From Saprospiraceae bacterium (lineage in GTDB: Bacteria > Bacteroidota > Bacteroidia > Chitinophagales > Saprospiraceae), in assembly GCA_016718505.1 (NCBI GenBank), contig JADKDE010000001.1, forward strand, positions 248,001-312,000: DNA of 64,000 nucleotides, given 5' to 3'. The notes beneath the pieces are model-generated. The model was not told where the DNA came from and did no database searches. It saw nothing but the letters and a program-made list of their open reading frames with translations. The translations under genes were made by a program, and so were the position numbers. Positions 8,365 to 18,216 of this stretch are shown piece after piece (positions within the stretch are counted from its first letter, which is position 1; every line of letters starts with the position of its first letter).

Positions 8365-8820
8365 TTAAATAATTTTTAGACACATTTGCTTCAAAGCAGC
8401 AGAACTTACTTTGTTCAAATTGTTTTTTATGAATAATTTATCGGCATCAATATGGCTGTTATATCCTAGAAATGAGGGGCAATTTTTTTGGATGGACAAC
8501 CTAATAAATCGAAGTTCGACATTTTCTGGTTCTGACTTTATTGCCTTTTCGATATTTTTTTTTCCTTTGCTGAATGTACTGAGTTTTGAGATGGGGTTAG
8601 ATGTGTATTTTGCCCAAATGGTTTGAAATGCGCCCAGATATCCCAAATAAGTGGTATTCGATGTATTTTTAGAAAGCTCCTCAATCATACTTTTACACAA
8701 GGTTTCATTGGAAACTGCCTCATCGTAATTGGTCCGAATATATTCTAAATCAACGACAGGAATTTTATCCGTATTTGAAATATAAAATGTAGCAACCAAT
8801 ACGAAAACTAACTTAATCAT
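8365..8820 (-). CDS. conserved carotenoid-operon protein of unknown function
   Basis: A 151-residue protein I cannot assign to a characterised family. It begins with a hydrophobic stretch (MIKLVFVLVATFYIS) that looks like a signal peptide or anchor. The rest is soluble and helical, with a segment ENVELRFIRLSIQKNCPSFLGYNSHIDADK near the C-terminus. From memory, similar short proteins occur between crtB and crtZ in other Bacteroidota carotenoid clusters. Its start codon overlaps the crtB stop as ATGA, so translation is coupled and a role alongside the pathway enzymes is likely. No catalytic motif is visible. Confidence 0.75.
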   Translation of the reverse strand: MIKLVFVLVATFYISNTDKIPVVDLEYIRTNYDEAVSNETLCKSMIEELSKNTSNTTYLGYLGAFQTIWAKYTSNPISKLSTFSKGKKNIEKAIKSEPENVELRFIRLSIQKNCPSFLGYNSHIDADKLFIKNNLNKVSSAALKQMCLKII

Positions 8821-9653
8821 AAGATCGCCATTTTGTATTGAACATAAGAACTCATCGCTAGAGAAAGTTTTTGACCGTTGGGAATCCTAATTCTTTCGTT
8901 CATGATTCGCTCGGCTGATATCTTTCTTATTTTATTGAATAATGACAAATAATATTTATAAGCCAAATACACTCCGAACCTTGACGATACGGGCAATTGT
9001 TTAATTCCCGCCAATGATTCTTTGAATTCTACTGCTATTTCCTCTTCGATTTTACTTTTAACTTCGTTGTTGAATACATTCATCTCTATGGAAGGAAAAT
9101 ATGTACGTCCTAAAACATGAAAATCGTCTTTCAGATCTCTCAAGAAATTCACCTTTTGGAATGCCGAGCCTAGCTTCATCGCGTATGGTTTTAGGTGTTC
9201 GTATTGAACTTTATTGCCACTCACGAAGACTTGCAAACACATCAACCCAACCACTTCAGCGGATCCCAATATATATTCTTGATACAATTCAGAATTGTAC
9301 TCAACTTTTTGCAAATCCATCTCCATACTATGCAAAAACTGTTTGATCAGTGCGCGGTCAATTTGATAGGTTCTCACCGTTTCCTGAAATGATTGAAGGA
9401 TTGGATTCAGCGAAATCCCCTCCTCTATTGCTTGCCAAGTTTGCTCAGTAAATCGCCTCAGAAGAGCTTCCTTATCATAGTCATGGAAACTGTCCACTAT
9501 CTCGTCTGCCAGCCTCACAAAGCCGTAAATTGCGTAAATTGAATGCCTAATGGCGGGTTTTAAAGCTAAGATCCCCAAAGAAAAGCTAGTGCTATACTTT
9601 TTGGTCGTAGCTATACTTACCTGATACGAGAGTTCATCAAACAGTTTTTTCAT
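8817..9653 (-). CDS. crtB: phytoene synthase CrtB
   Basis: A 278-residue squalene/phytoene synthase. The first aspartate-rich motif is in FVRLADEIVD (D50 and D54) and the second in NFLRDLKDDFH; both bind the magnesium-diphosphate of geranylgeranyl diphosphate. It condenses two geranylgeranyl diphosphates to phytoene at the cytoplasmic membrane face. Length is normal. It lies 42 bases downstream of crtI and overlaps the next gene by 4 bases. No geranylgeranyl diphosphate synthase gene is present in this window. Confidence 0.94.
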   Translation of the reverse strand: MKKLFDELSYQVSIATTKKYSTSFSLGILALKPAIRHSIYAIYGFVRLADEIVDSFHDYDKEALLRRFTEQTWQAIEEGISLNPILQSFQETVRTYQIDRALIKQFLHSMEMDLQKVEYNSELYQEYILGSAEVVGLMCLQVFVSGNKVQYEHLKPYAMKLGSAFQKVNFLRDLKDDFHVLGRTYFPSIEMNVFNNEVKSKIEEEIAVEFKESLAGIKQLPVSSRFGVYLAYKYYLSLFNKIRKISAERIMNERIRIPNGQKLSLAMSSYVQYKMAIL

Positions 9654-9695
9654 TCAAGTTTTTGATTTTGTCGTTATTGATTCGGTTTATATTAT

Positions 9696-11171
9696 TTATT
9701 TCATTTCTAATTTGTTGACTTCCGTGGCTACGATCTTCCCTGAAATAATCGAAGGAGGAACCCCAGGTCCTGGCACCGTAAGCTGACCCGTATAAAACAA
9801 ATTTTTGATTTTCTTATTCCTGATAGAAGGTTTCAAGACTGCCGTTTGATTGAGAGTATTCGCCAAACCATAGGCATTTCCTTTATAAGCATTATAATCA
9901 TTAATAAAATCTTTCACACAATAGCTCCGCTTGTAGTCTAGGTATTCCAATAGATTTTTTTCGCCAGTGTGCTTCTCCAATCTTTTTATCATTTCCAAAA
10001 AATATTTCTCTCGAATACTCTCTTCATCGCTTAATCCTGTAGCAATGGGCATCAATAAAAAAAGATTTTCATGACCTTGGGGCGCAACATTCGGATCTGT
10101 CTTGGAAGGACAGCATGCGTAAAACAGGGGCTTTTCGGGCCAGTTTTTGTCCTCATAAATACTATGCACGTGGGCATCGAGGTCATTTTCGAAAAATAAA
10201 GTATGATGCAATAGGTTTGGTATTTTTTTATTAAACCCTAAATAATAGATGAGGCAAGATGGGGCAAATGTTCGACTTTCCCAATACTTCTCCGTATAAT
10301 TTTTTTGATTTCCATCGAGTAATGTCTCGCTGTGATGGTAATCAGATGAAGCAATTATGGCATCAAAATCCATCTTCACACCGTTGACCACTAAGGCATT
10401 GGCTATATTATTTTCTGTGACTATTTTTTCAACCGAATGATTGAAATGAAATTGTACGCCTTGGTTTTCCGCGACTTTTTGCATGGCCAAAATCAACTGA
10501 TAAAAGCCACCCATCGGATACCATGTCCCTAGTGCATATCCTCCATAGTTCATCAAACTATAAAGGGCTGGGATATTTTGTGGCGCAGCACCCAAAAATA
10601 TAACAGGAAATTCCATCAAAGCCCTGAGTTTTGGATGCGTAAAATATTTGCTTACATATGATCTAAAATTAGTCAACAAATCCAATTTAATAGCACTTTT
10701 GGCTATTTTAAACGAAAAAAATTCCGTCCAGCTAAAGCATGGCTTGTTCACAAAATCTTGCATCCCCACTTCGTATTTATACTTGGCTGTTTGCATGAAT
10801 TTATCCAAATTATGAGCGGCACCCTTTTCTACACTTTCAAAAAGATGTTTCAATTCGAGGTAATTCTTTGGGATGGAAAGATTGCCATCGCCAAAAACCA
10901 TTTCGAACTGAGGATCTAGTGATATCAATTCATAAAAATCAGCGACTCTGTATCCAAAATCTTGAAAAAACTGATCAATAATATCGGGCATCCAATACCA
11001 ACTGGGCCCCATATCAAAAGTATATCCGTTTTCGGTAGTATATTGTCTGGCGCGACCACCTGGCTGTGCATGTTTTTCAAAAACGTGGACAATGTTTCCG
11101 TCTTTGGCGGCATACGCAGCCGCTGATAATCCCGAAATTCCCGCTCCTATAATCGCTATTCTTTTATTCAT
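9696..11171 (-). CDS. crtI: phytoene desaturase CrtI
   Basis: A 491-residue FAD-dependent carotenoid desaturase. The N-terminal dinucleotide-binding motif is IIGAGISGLSAAAYAAKDG, followed by EKHAQPGGRARQYTTENGYTFDMGPSW. The C-terminal FAD motif appears as LFYTGQLTVPGPGVPPSIISGK. It converts phytoene to lycopene in four desaturation steps, as expected for bacterial CrtI. It is the first enzyme gene after the MarR regulator, with a 3-base gap, so the two are certainly co-transcribed. Confidence 0.94.
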   Translation of the reverse strand: MNKRIAIIGAGISGLSAAAYAAKDGNIVHVFEKHAQPGGRARQYTTENGYTFDMGPSWYWMPDIIDQFFQDFGYRVADFYELISLDPQFEMVFGDGNLSIPKNYLELKHLFESVEKGAAHNLDKFMQTAKYKYEVGMQDFVNKPCFSWTEFFSFKIAKSAIKLDLLTNFRSYVSKYFTHPKLRALMEFPVIFLGAAPQNIPALYSLMNYGGYALGTWYPMGGFYQLILAMQKVAENQGVQFHFNHSVEKIVTENNIANALVVNGVKMDFDAIIASSDYHHSETLLDGNQKNYTEKYWESRTFAPSCLIYYLGFNKKIPNLLHHTLFFENDLDAHVHSIYEDKNWPEKPLFYACCPSKTDPNVAPQGHENLFLLMPIATGLSDEESIREKYFLEMIKRLEKHTGEKNLLEYLDYKRSYCVKDFINDYNAYKGNAYGLANTLNQTAVLKPSIRNKKIKNLFYTGQLTVPGPGVPPSIISGKIVATEVNKLEMK

Positions 11172-11174
11172 GAT

Positions 11175-11837
11175 TTAATTGTGTGTAGGTAGAAATTCGC
11201 TGGTAACTGCATTTAACAATTCAGAGCTATCAATATTTTTGTTAAATATGGGCTTATGAAAATGCTCCAATTTATTGAGCAAATGGATTAATTGCATTTT
11301 TTCGTTATAAGTCAAATTTCCAGCTACCAACCGAGTTGCTTGTCGAATTTTGCCCATTTGCTGATCCAGTATTTTCTTCCCTACCTCATTTATAGTGATG
11401 ATCTTGCTTCGTTTGTCAAGCACGGAATCAGCTTGCTCTATCCAACCCTGAGCCAGAAGCCTATTGATAATCTGCATTCCCGTTGGCTTATCTTGAATAT
11501 TTCTTTTGATGAGTTCCATTTTGTTCATCGCTCCGAATGCTTTGAGGTTTATAAGATAAATAAACTCCTCTTGCGTTGAAAAACTAGAACCATGGATGGC
11601 CGATTTAGAATAGTTCTTTGCATATCTGTTAAGGTGAACGAATAGTGTGTTGATGGCACTTTCTGGACTCCTTCCATTTTCCTTTCCTTCCCAATATGGT
11701 TCACCCTCAGAGTCACTAGGTGAAAAATTAGCCACTACCCAATGTTGGAAGCCTTCGATATCAGGGGTGTAATCTTGATTTTCTGATTCAAATTTTTCTA
11801 GAAGCCCAATAGTATCTCTTAGTAATTTATTGTCCAT
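11175..11837 (-). CDS. MarR-family transcriptional regulator of the carotenoid operon
   Basis: A 220-residue regulator with a winged-helix DNA-binding region in the middle (MNKMELIKRNIQDKPTGMQIINRLLAQGWIEQADSVLDKRSKIITINEVGKKIL). Here the recognition helix and the beta wing with the DxRS.I pattern fit the MarR family. An N-terminal helical extension of about 80 residues makes it longer than most MarR proteins (140-160). It is the promoter-proximal gene of the operon and probably represses its own promoter and crtI downstream. An inverted repeat lies 54 bases before its start. Confidence 0.85.
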   Translation of the reverse strand: MDNKLLRDTIGLLEKFESENQDYTPDIEGFQHWVVANFSPSDSEGEPYWEGKENGRSPESAINTLFVHLNRYAKNYSKSAIHGSSFSTQEEFIYLINLKAFGAMNKMELIKRNIQDKPTGMQIINRLLAQGWIEQADSVLDKRSKIITINEVGKKILDQQMGKIRQATRLVAGNLTYNEKMQLIHLLNKLEHFHKPIFNKNIDSSELLNAVTSEFLPTHN

Positions 11838-11890
11838 GAATTAATATCATATTATATTTAAAACACAATATATAGGACATAAATATACTA

Positions 11891-11906
11891 TTAATTGTTT
11901 AATTAA
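11891..11906. promoter_or_regulatory. inverted repeat in the carotenoid operon promoter region
   Basis: TTAATTGTTTAATTAA: perfect 6-bp arms separated by 4 bases, in the 207-bp gap between the MFS gene and the MarR start. Position and size suit a MarR operator, but the stretch is pure AT-rich sequence, where such repeats occur by chance. Confidence 0.35.
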
Positions 11907-12044
11907 GTATATAATAATACCATATAATACCTTTTTCAAAAGTGAAGCGACAATAATAGATATGCCAGAGCGTCCTCATTTTATGGGCAACTAATGATCT
12001 TTTTCATTTAGAAATAGCGCATTCTCCATAAATTTAAGCCCTAT

Positions 12045-13325
12045 TTATTCTTCCTTTTCAGGATAAATATTAAAATGGAAAGTATATTTTACCATTAAAA
12101 AACTGGCAAAGATTAGGAAAGCTGATAATATCACAAAGCAATAAATAATGTTGTCATTTTTCCAAAAAAATGGCAATGAAAACAGCGCGATAAAGAAAAT
12201 TCGAAGTAGGATATTCACCAAAAAGAAAAAACTCGTAACCCGCCCAAATATATTATTAGGGACCATCTTGTACATAAATGTCCCACGTAAAATCCTCGTT
12301 CCGCTATTCGTAAGCCCTAGCAATAACCAAACCATAAGGACGACCGCTACCGATTTCGTGACACTCAATCCCAACAGACAAATGGCAAAAACAAATATCA
12401 TCCAAAAAATTCCTTTTGGAATGGTGATGGCACCAAAAATCCTAATACAAATCCACCCCGAAATAAACGCACCAAGACTATATGCCATCTCCGCATTGGC
12501 ATAAACTGTCGCCCCTTTTTGGAGAAAATTTTTGATATAGGGAGCCTCTAAATAAAATAATACAACGAGCGTAACCACAAATAAAGTAGAACCAGCAATC
12601 GCCACCATGGCTATACTAAAATTATCTCTCATGAAAACCCAGCCAGTATTGATTCGCTCTATCCAACTACTTTCGTCCGTTTTGTTTTCAAGCTTGTGAA
12701 CGTAAGGGATCGTTAAAATTAAACCTAAGGATACAAAATACGTGCTGGCATCCAATAGAAAAATATCCCAAATATTCCACGCTTTTACTTCTAGTGGTAT
12801 AATGAAATGATTTCCCAAAATCGACCATTGACCTTCCCATGATATTCCATCCAATAGCAGGGCGCATAATGCACCGCTCAGCATCGACGTTATCTGTTCT
12901 ACGATTTCAATTTGGGCGTTAACTCGGGCATAATTTTCAGTAGAACTCACTTCCTGAAGGAATGCATAGAGATTGGGATAATGAATATTATAATTTAAAA
13001 AAGTAAATATAAAAACCAAAGAAATCCAACTGCTGGCCAATGAATGCGTATTATATCCAATCATGGCGATCGAAAAAATGGCCAATCCACAGATCAAATT
13101 TACTGCCAAAAAAATATTTTTTCGATTGTACCTATCGATTATAACCCCTGCATTTGGAGCCCAAAACAGGGACAAAATATTGGCTACCAAAAAACTCAAA
13201 GCAAAAAACTGCATATTGTTTTGCTTGGCAAAATACCAAGGAATTGCAATCATACTGATGCCTTGAGCGCAGCCCGAGATGGCATTGGCCAAAAATAATG
13301 TTATAATAGGTAGTCGATTTTTCAA
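12045..13325 (-). CDS. MFS transporter (EntS/MFS_3-like)
   Basis: A 426-residue major facilitator with about 12 membrane segments and a long central loop (around residues 205-225, LENKTDESSWIERINTGW). The motif GVIIDRYNRKNIFLA after helix 2 is the MFS loop 2-3 signature. The overall pattern recalls the EntS-like exporter group (MFS_3). The substrate is unknown. It is upstream of the carotenoid operon on the same strand but separated by 207 bp with its own likely promoter in between, so I do not link it functionally. Confidence 0.85.
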   Translation of the reverse strand: MKNRLPIITLFLANAISGCAQGISMIAIPWYFAKQNNMQFFALSFLVANILSLFWAPNAGVIIDRYNRKNIFLAVNLICGLAIFSIAMIGYNTHSLASSWISLVFIFTFLNYNIHYPNLYAFLQEVSSTENYARVNAQIEIVEQITSMLSGALCALLLDGISWEGQWSILGNHFIIPLEVKAWNIWDIFLLDASTYFVSLGLILTIPYVHKLENKTDESSWIERINTGWVFMRDNFSIAMVAIAGSTLFVVTLVVLFYLEAPYIKNFLQKGATVYANAEMAYSLGAFISGWICIRIFGAITIPKGIFWMIFVFAICLLGLSVTKSVAVVLMVWLLLGLTNSGTRILRGTFMYKMVPNNIFGRVTSFFFLVNILLRIFFIALFSLPFFWKNDNIIYCFVILSAFLIFASFLMVKYTFHFNIYPEKEE

Positions 13326-13566
13326 ATTTGGTATGGTATTTGAATATAACTTTATTTAATACATCGATGTTAAGAATATTTTAGTCATCGAAAGATTTAA
13401 CGAGGTGATTCTTTTCATTCTTTTCGCTGCAAAAATAGTTTTTTAAGCGCAAGTATTTGTTAGGCCCTCTGGAAAGGTGTATAAATTATGTTATTGTTAA
13501 GTTAAAGGGAATTATATTTTTTCTAAAAAGTACTAATTTTCGTTCGAATTCATAAATATAAATTAA

Positions 13567-15678
13567 ATGAACTTAAAAAAGTTTTTCTTGCCCGCTTTGT
13601 TAGGGTCTGCTACATTTTTGGCTGCCTACTGTTATCCCAGCAATAGAAATCCACAAGACAAGGAAAGTTGGATAATTAGGGCCGTTCTTCAGGTATTGAA
13701 AAGTTATCATTACGAGCCTCAATTGGTAGATGACCAACTTTCAAAAACTGTTTTTAAGGAATATATCGAAAAAATCGACAATGGCAAACGGTTCTTAATC
13801 CAACCAGAAATGGATCAACTACTTGCTTATCAAACCAAACTGGACGATGAAGCGACCAATGCGACGTTTCAATTTTTTAACCTTTCTAACGAATTGATAG
13901 AGAAAGCGGTTTTGAGGGTGAATAATTTCTATCCAAAACTTCTTGAAAAACCTTTTGATTTAGATAAAGATGATCTTTTTGAGACCAATCCAGATAAATT
14001 GACTTGGGCAAAATCTGAAAGCGATCTGAAAGATTATTGGAAGCAAATTTTCAAATTTGAAATAATGACCAAGGTTCTTGACAAGCAGAAAGCCCAAGAT
14101 GTGGACAGCACCAATACCAAGAAAAAGACTTTTGTAGAATTGGAAAAGGAGGCGAGAGCTGAGGTTAAGAAAAATTATGATGAATATTTTAAGCGTCTTT
14201 CTCAATGGAGACGCCAAGATAGATTCAATGAGTATATCAACTCTATCGTTGTTCGCTTTGATCCACATAGTGAGTATTTGGACCCAAAAGAAAAACAAGA
14301 CTTTAACCAAAGTATGTCTGGAGTATTGGAAGGCATAGGCGCGAGATTGCAGGTAGAAGGAGAGCTTACAAAGGTAGCTGAAGTAATACCTGGTGGGCCT
14401 GCATGGAAACAAAAACAACTTCAAGCCAACGATTATATCATAAAAGTAGCTCAGGAAGGACAAGAACCAAAGGATATACGAGGTATGCGCTTGGATGATG
14501 CCATTTTATTGATTAAGGGAAAGAAGGGCACAAAAGTTATCCTTACTGTAAAGAAAGTCGACGGTTCAATAAAAGAAATAGAAATCGTCCGAGATTTGGT
14601 CATATTGGATGAAAGCTTTGCTAAAAGTGCTATACTTAGCATTCCGAATTCTACGGACAATATTGGGTACATCAAATTGCCTAAGTTTTATGCTGACTTC
14701 GAAAGAGAAGGTGGTTCGAGTTGTGCCGTGGACGTAGCCAAAGAAATAGAAAAGCTTGGAAAGAATAATGTCAAAGGAATCATCCTTGATTTGCGCAATA
14801 ACGGAGGAGGTTCTTTGAAAGACGTCGTCCAAATGTCTGGATTATTCATCGAAGATGGTCCCATCGTACAGGTAAAATCAAGGGATCAACAAGCATATGT
14901 CCTTAACGATCAGGATAGCAGAGTTCAATACAATGGGCCGCTAGTGGTATTGGTTAATCATTTTAGTGCCTCTGCATCAGAAATTCTGGCTGCAGCAATG
15001 CAAGATTATAAAAGAGCCATCATCGTTGGATCTACATCCACTTTTGGTAAAGGTACAGTACAGAGATTCGTGGACTTAAACCGTACAGTTCCGCAAAATG
15101 AAGCGTTGAGTGGCTTGGGAGATATCAAGATCACTACACAAAAATTCTTCCGGATAACAGGAGAAAGTACCCAGCTTAAAGGAGTCATTCCAGATATTAT
15201 ATTGCCAGACAATTTTAATTATATCAAGATTGGTGAAAAAGAATTTGACAATTCATTGGTGTGGAATAAAATAGATCCAGTTCAACAATACGACCAAAAG
15301 GTTTATAAATCAAAGGACCTCATGAAAATCAAAGAATTGTCGAAAGAAAGATTGGCTAAAAATGCATCTTTCCAATTGGTGGATGAAAACGCCAAACGAA
15401 TCAAAAGCCAAAGAGACCTAACAAACTTTCCATTATCTTTGAAAAAGTACAAATCATTTGTAGAAACTAGGGATGCCAGCAACAAAAAGTTTGAAAATCT
15501 ATTCAAGGAAAATAGAAATATCCAGGTAGCCAACATGAGGGACGATGTACTCACTATGGCTAACGATTCTTCCAAAATAGCTAGAAATGAAGCGTGGTTC
15601 GAATCTATAAAACGCGATATTCAACTTGAAGAAAGTATGTACATCATTAGAGATATGATACAAGAGCGGGTAAATTAA
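13567..15678 (+). CDS. carboxy-terminal (tail-specific) protease, S41 family
   Basis: A 703-residue periplasmic processing protease of the Prc/Tsp type. An N-terminal export signal (about 1-24) is followed by a helical region, a PDZ domain (about 245-330, GIGARLQVEGELTKVAEVIPGGPA) and the S41 catalytic core. The serine lies in HFSASASEILAAAMQDY (S467-S471) and the lysine in STFGKGTVQ, forming the Ser-Lys dyad. The C-terminal helical domain of Prc homologues is present. It is expected to cleave C-termini of envelope proteins and to control murein hydrolases. It is followed by a good intrinsic terminator. Confidence 0.93.
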   Translation: MNLKKFFLPALLGSATFLAAYCYPSNRNPQDKESWIIRAVLQVLKSYHYEPQLVDDQLSKTVFKEYIEKIDNGKRFLIQPEMDQLLAYQTKLDDEATNATFQFFNLSNELIEKAVLRVNNFYPKLLEKPFDLDKDDLFETNPDKLTWAKSESDLKDYWKQIFKFEIMTKVLDKQKAQDVDSTNTKKKTFVELEKEARAEVKKNYDEYFKRLSQWRRQDRFNEYINSIVVRFDPHSEYLDPKEKQDFNQSMSGVLEGIGARLQVEGELTKVAEVIPGGPAWKQKQLQANDYIIKVAQEGQEPKDIRGMRLDDAILLIKGKKGTKVILTVKKVDGSIKEIEIVRDLVILDESFAKSAILSIPNSTDNIGYIKLPKFYADFEREGGSSCAVDVAKEIEKLGKNNVKGIILDLRNNGGGSLKDVVQMSGLFIEDGPIVQVKSRDQQAYVLNDQDSRVQYNGPLVVLVNHFSASASEILAAAMQDYKRAIIVGSTSTFGKGTVQRFVDLNRTVPQNEALSGLGDIKITTQKFFRITGESTQLKGVIPDIILPDNFNYIKIGEKEFDNSLVWNKIDPVQQYDQKVYKSKDLMKIKELSKERLAKNASFQLVDENAKRIKSQRDLTNFPLSLKKYKSFVETRDASNKKFENLFKENRNIQVANMRDDVLTMANDSSKIARNEAWFESIKRDIQLEESMYIIRDMIQERVN

Positions 15679-15707
15679 AAATTATATTAATTTTCGAGTT
15701 CGGCCAA

Positions 15708-15734
15708 AGCCTCAGATTTTCTGGGGCTTTTTTT
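15708..15734 (+). terminator. intrinsic terminator of the S41 protease gene
   Basis: AGCCTCAG/CTGGGGCT stem (one G-T wobble) with a 5-base loop, followed by a run of seven T, 29 bases after the stop codon. Confidence 0.85.
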
Positions 15735-15820
15735 ATGGAATTTAGAGCCGTTTTTCGTCAATTAATATCAACAAGAATTATCTTAGGCCATTGCCAACTC
15801 TTTGACTTCATTCCAATGCG

Positions 15821-17050
15821 ATGAACGAACTTACTCTACACTATATTTGGCTTCATCAATGCTTTGATTCTTCCGCTCTAAAAACCGTGGAGGGTGCATC
15901 CCTGAAAGTTATTCACCCTGGCACCTATAATCAAATAGATGGACCAGATTTCCTTTTTGCACATATATTATTGGATGGTGTGTCGTGGTATGGTCATATC
16001 GAATTGCATCTAAAAGCCAAAGATTGGGACCATCATGGACACTCCCAGCATCCACTCTATGCAAATCTTATTTTGCACGTTATTCTGGATCATTTTTCGG
16101 TTATCTCCTCTTTAGCGGAAAACAATGTTCACACCTTGATCTTATCGCCCTTAATCCTGGATAAAAATCTGAGTATCAATCCCAAACAAATTGAATCTTC
16201 TTTAAAAAAAAACACATTGCTCTGCGCTCCAATGAATGTCCTTCATCCTAATCCTCAAGGGCTACAATATTTTGAAGAATTAGGATCCCAACGGTTTTTG
16301 ACCAAATCCATGACATTCCAAGAAACCTTGAAAACTGAAAAATATAATTGGGAAAAAACATGTCAAAACGAGATTATAAAAATTTTATGTGGAAAAGAGA
16401 ACGGACTATTATTGATAAATATTATCTCTAAAATACCTGAGCTTCCAATCGTTAAACATCTTGCCTACCGCCACTATAGTCAAATCTTTGAATTTGTATT
16501 TGGAAATAATCCTATTTCAAATAATATGGTGGATGCAAAATCTTGGATCGTAATTGAGGCCATAAATAAAGCGCTTGAAGGTCAGAAGCTCTATCTCAAT
16601 AAAAAGGGATCCTTTCCCTCCATGAGTATTTCAAGGAAAGTAAAATTGATTGCTTTTTTGTTGGGGTACAAAAATTTTAGCTTTGCAAATTTCTTAAATC
16701 ATTGGAAAAATGGTGAATATCAAAAGTGGTTTCAAATGACTGTCAATCAAAAGGAAGATAGAATCAAACTATCAAAAGAAAAACTCGAGATCCTGCTCAT
16801 CAATGTCTATTTTCCTTTGTTGCATAGATATTATGTCATTTACCATAATGAAAATATTGCTGTTTCTATATTTGATATCTTGAGAGAATTTCGTCCAGAG
16901 AAAAATCACAAAGTAACCACTATCGCCAAATTGGGGTATCTTTTCGCTAATGCTTTACAATCTCAAGGGGCAATCGAACTTATAAACAATTCATGCAATC
17001 TCCACAAATGCAATTATTGTTTTTTTTATAAAAAGTATTTATTTTTATAA
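15821..17050 (+). CDS. DUF2851 family protein
   Basis: A 409-residue cytoplasmic protein of the Bacteroidota family DUF2851. The N-terminal region has the family hallmarks LHYIWLHQCFD, HPGTYNQIDGPDFLFAHI, YGHIELHLKAKDWDHHGH and NLILHVILDH. The C-terminus ends in the cysteine pattern CNLHKCNYC seen in the family. The histidine- and aspartate-rich N-terminal part looks metal-binding or nuclease-like, but no activity is established to my knowledge. It stands alone between a terminator and a long gene-poor stretch. Confidence 0.85.
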   Translation: MNELTLHYIWLHQCFDSSALKTVEGASLKVIHPGTYNQIDGPDFLFAHILLDGVSWYGHIELHLKAKDWDHHGHSQHPLYANLILHVILDHFSVISSLAENNVHTLILSPLILDKNLSINPKQIESSLKKNTLLCAPMNVLHPNPQGLQYFEELGSQRFLTKSMTFQETLKTEKYNWEKTCQNEIIKILCGKENGLLLINIISKIPELPIVKHLAYRHYSQIFEFVFGNNPISNNMVDAKSWIVIEAINKALEGQKLYLNKKGSFPSMSISRKVKLIAFLLGYKNFSFANFLNHWKNGEYQKWFQMTVNQKEDRIKLSKEKLEILLINVYFPLLHRYYVIYHNENIAVSIFDILREFRPEKNHKVTTIAKLGYLFANALQSQGAIELINNSCNLHKCNYCFFYKKYLFL

Positions 17051-17517
17051 ATTAAGAATATTTCACTACACAAATTTTAAAATATTAGTTCTATGAAATA
17101 TTATATTGCAAAATATCAAGTGTTCAAATTATTATAAAGCATCATATTTTAAATTTTAAATTTTATTTGAAAATCATAGCAGCGTATTTGGTATTTATAT
17201 CGTTTTAATTATGTTGATAAATGATTTTCGAGCAAAAGACTATGGGGTTTGGCAACGGTCAGATCCCATTTCTATTTTTAGCACCTACTGTTTCAAACCA
17301 AAATTACAAAGTTCTCTTTTTTACAATATTCTTCTCCCCTCCAAATAGGCTTCAATTATGATAATTCGAGCTGGGTCAACTTATTTTCTCTTCCTTAAAA
17401 TTAAAAATTCCCCCGACTGTTAAATAATCCCCAGCAACCATTTTCTTACAATAAATAAGAATCTTTGGGCGTTTTATGTCGGAAGCAATTTATAAAAATA
17501 ATATCTAAAAACTGAGT
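17051..17517. other. gene-free AT-rich spacer
   Basis: 467 bp between the DUF2851 gene and a small open frame. I see no convincing frame, RNA, repeat or terminator. The first 150 bases are almost pure A and T. Confidence 0.5.
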
Positions 17518-17700
17518 ATGAATAAAACAACTACAATAAAATTTTACAAAGAAGAATTGCCACTTCTTTTCAACGGTAAAAGTAAAAAAAATCAACCCAT
17601 CAATATTGATCTTTTGGACACAAAGCGTTTACCTCGAGTTGCCTTTATGCCTAAAAAACAAACGGTTGAGAAGATTTTAGCTTATGCTTACAATAAATAA
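17518..17700 (+). CDS. small hypothetical protein
   Basis: A 60-residue basic protein. The C-terminal third, RLPRVAFMPKKQTVEKILAYAYNK, resembles the short tails ending in a P-x-K-x-T-x-x-x-I-L-x-Y-A pattern that I recall from many small Bacteroidota proteins. It has no signal peptide or membrane segment. A plausible regulatory or nucleic-acid-binding miniprotein, but no function can be given. It converges on iscU. Confidence 0.5.
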   Translation: MNKTTTIKFYKEELPLLFNGKSKKNQPINIDLLDTKRLPRVAFMPKKQTVEKILAYAYNK

Positions 17701-17756
17701 TTCTGTAAATAGAGCTGTTAAAGCAACAGTCTTTGAGTGATACTCTCGATTGGATT

Positions 17757-17780
17757 AAAATCAAACTTTAACTTGATTTT
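17757..17780. terminator. weak bidirectional hairpin between convergent genes
   Basis: AAAATCAA/TTGATTTT with an 8-base loop, lying after the small open frame and overlapping the iscU stop codon. The stem is AT-only apart from one G-C pair, so it is a weak terminator at best. Confidence 0.35.
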
Positions 17781-18168
17781 ATTTGTTAGCGGCTTTCATT
17801 TGATAATCTTTGATAGCTGCTTTTATCGCATCTTCTGCCAATACAGAGCAATGTATTTTTACAGGCGGAAGTGCTAATTCTTCAACGATATCCATATTGT
17901 CTATGGTAAGCGCTTCATCAATAGACTTTCCCTTGAGCCATTCGGTAGCCAAAGATGAAGAAGCTATAGCTGATCCACAGCCAAATGTTTTAAACTTAGC
18001 GTCTATAATTTTTTGTGTTGACTCATCGACTTCTATTTGAAGTCTCATGACGTCACCACACTCTGGAGCACCAACTAGACCCGTGCCGACATTCGGTTTA
18101 GATTTGTCCATCGTTCCTACGTTTTTAGGATTTTGGAAATGATCTAATACTTTTTCTGAATATGCCAT
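17779..18168 (-). CDS. iscU: Fe-S cluster scaffold protein IscU
   Basis: A 129-residue scaffold on which Fe-S clusters are assembled with sulfur from IscS. Ligands are all present: C37 and D39 in GAPECGDV, C64 in FGCGSAIASSSLATEW, and H106/C107 in PPVKIHCSVLAEDA. The SUF-type insertion is absent, so this is the ISC form. It lies 48 bases downstream of iscS on the same strand, the usual iscS-iscU order. No hscA, hscB or fdx follows here, as the next gene is convergent. Confidence 0.95.
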   Translation of the reverse strand: MAYSEKVLDHFQNPKNVGTMDKSKPNVGTGLVGAPECGDVMRLQIEVDESTQKIIDAKFKTFGCGSAIASSSLATEWLKGKSIDEALTIDNMDIVEELALPPVKIHCSVLAEDAIKAAIKDYQMKAANK

Positions 18169-18216
18169 ATTGATTGTGTTCTAATTAAGTTACTAAAAAA
18201 AATACCTAACATTCGA

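Noticed and set aside
12045..13325. MFS transporter as part of the carotenoid operon
   Set aside because: A 207-bp gap with a possible operator separates them, and carotenoids stay in the membrane; there is no support beyond proximity.
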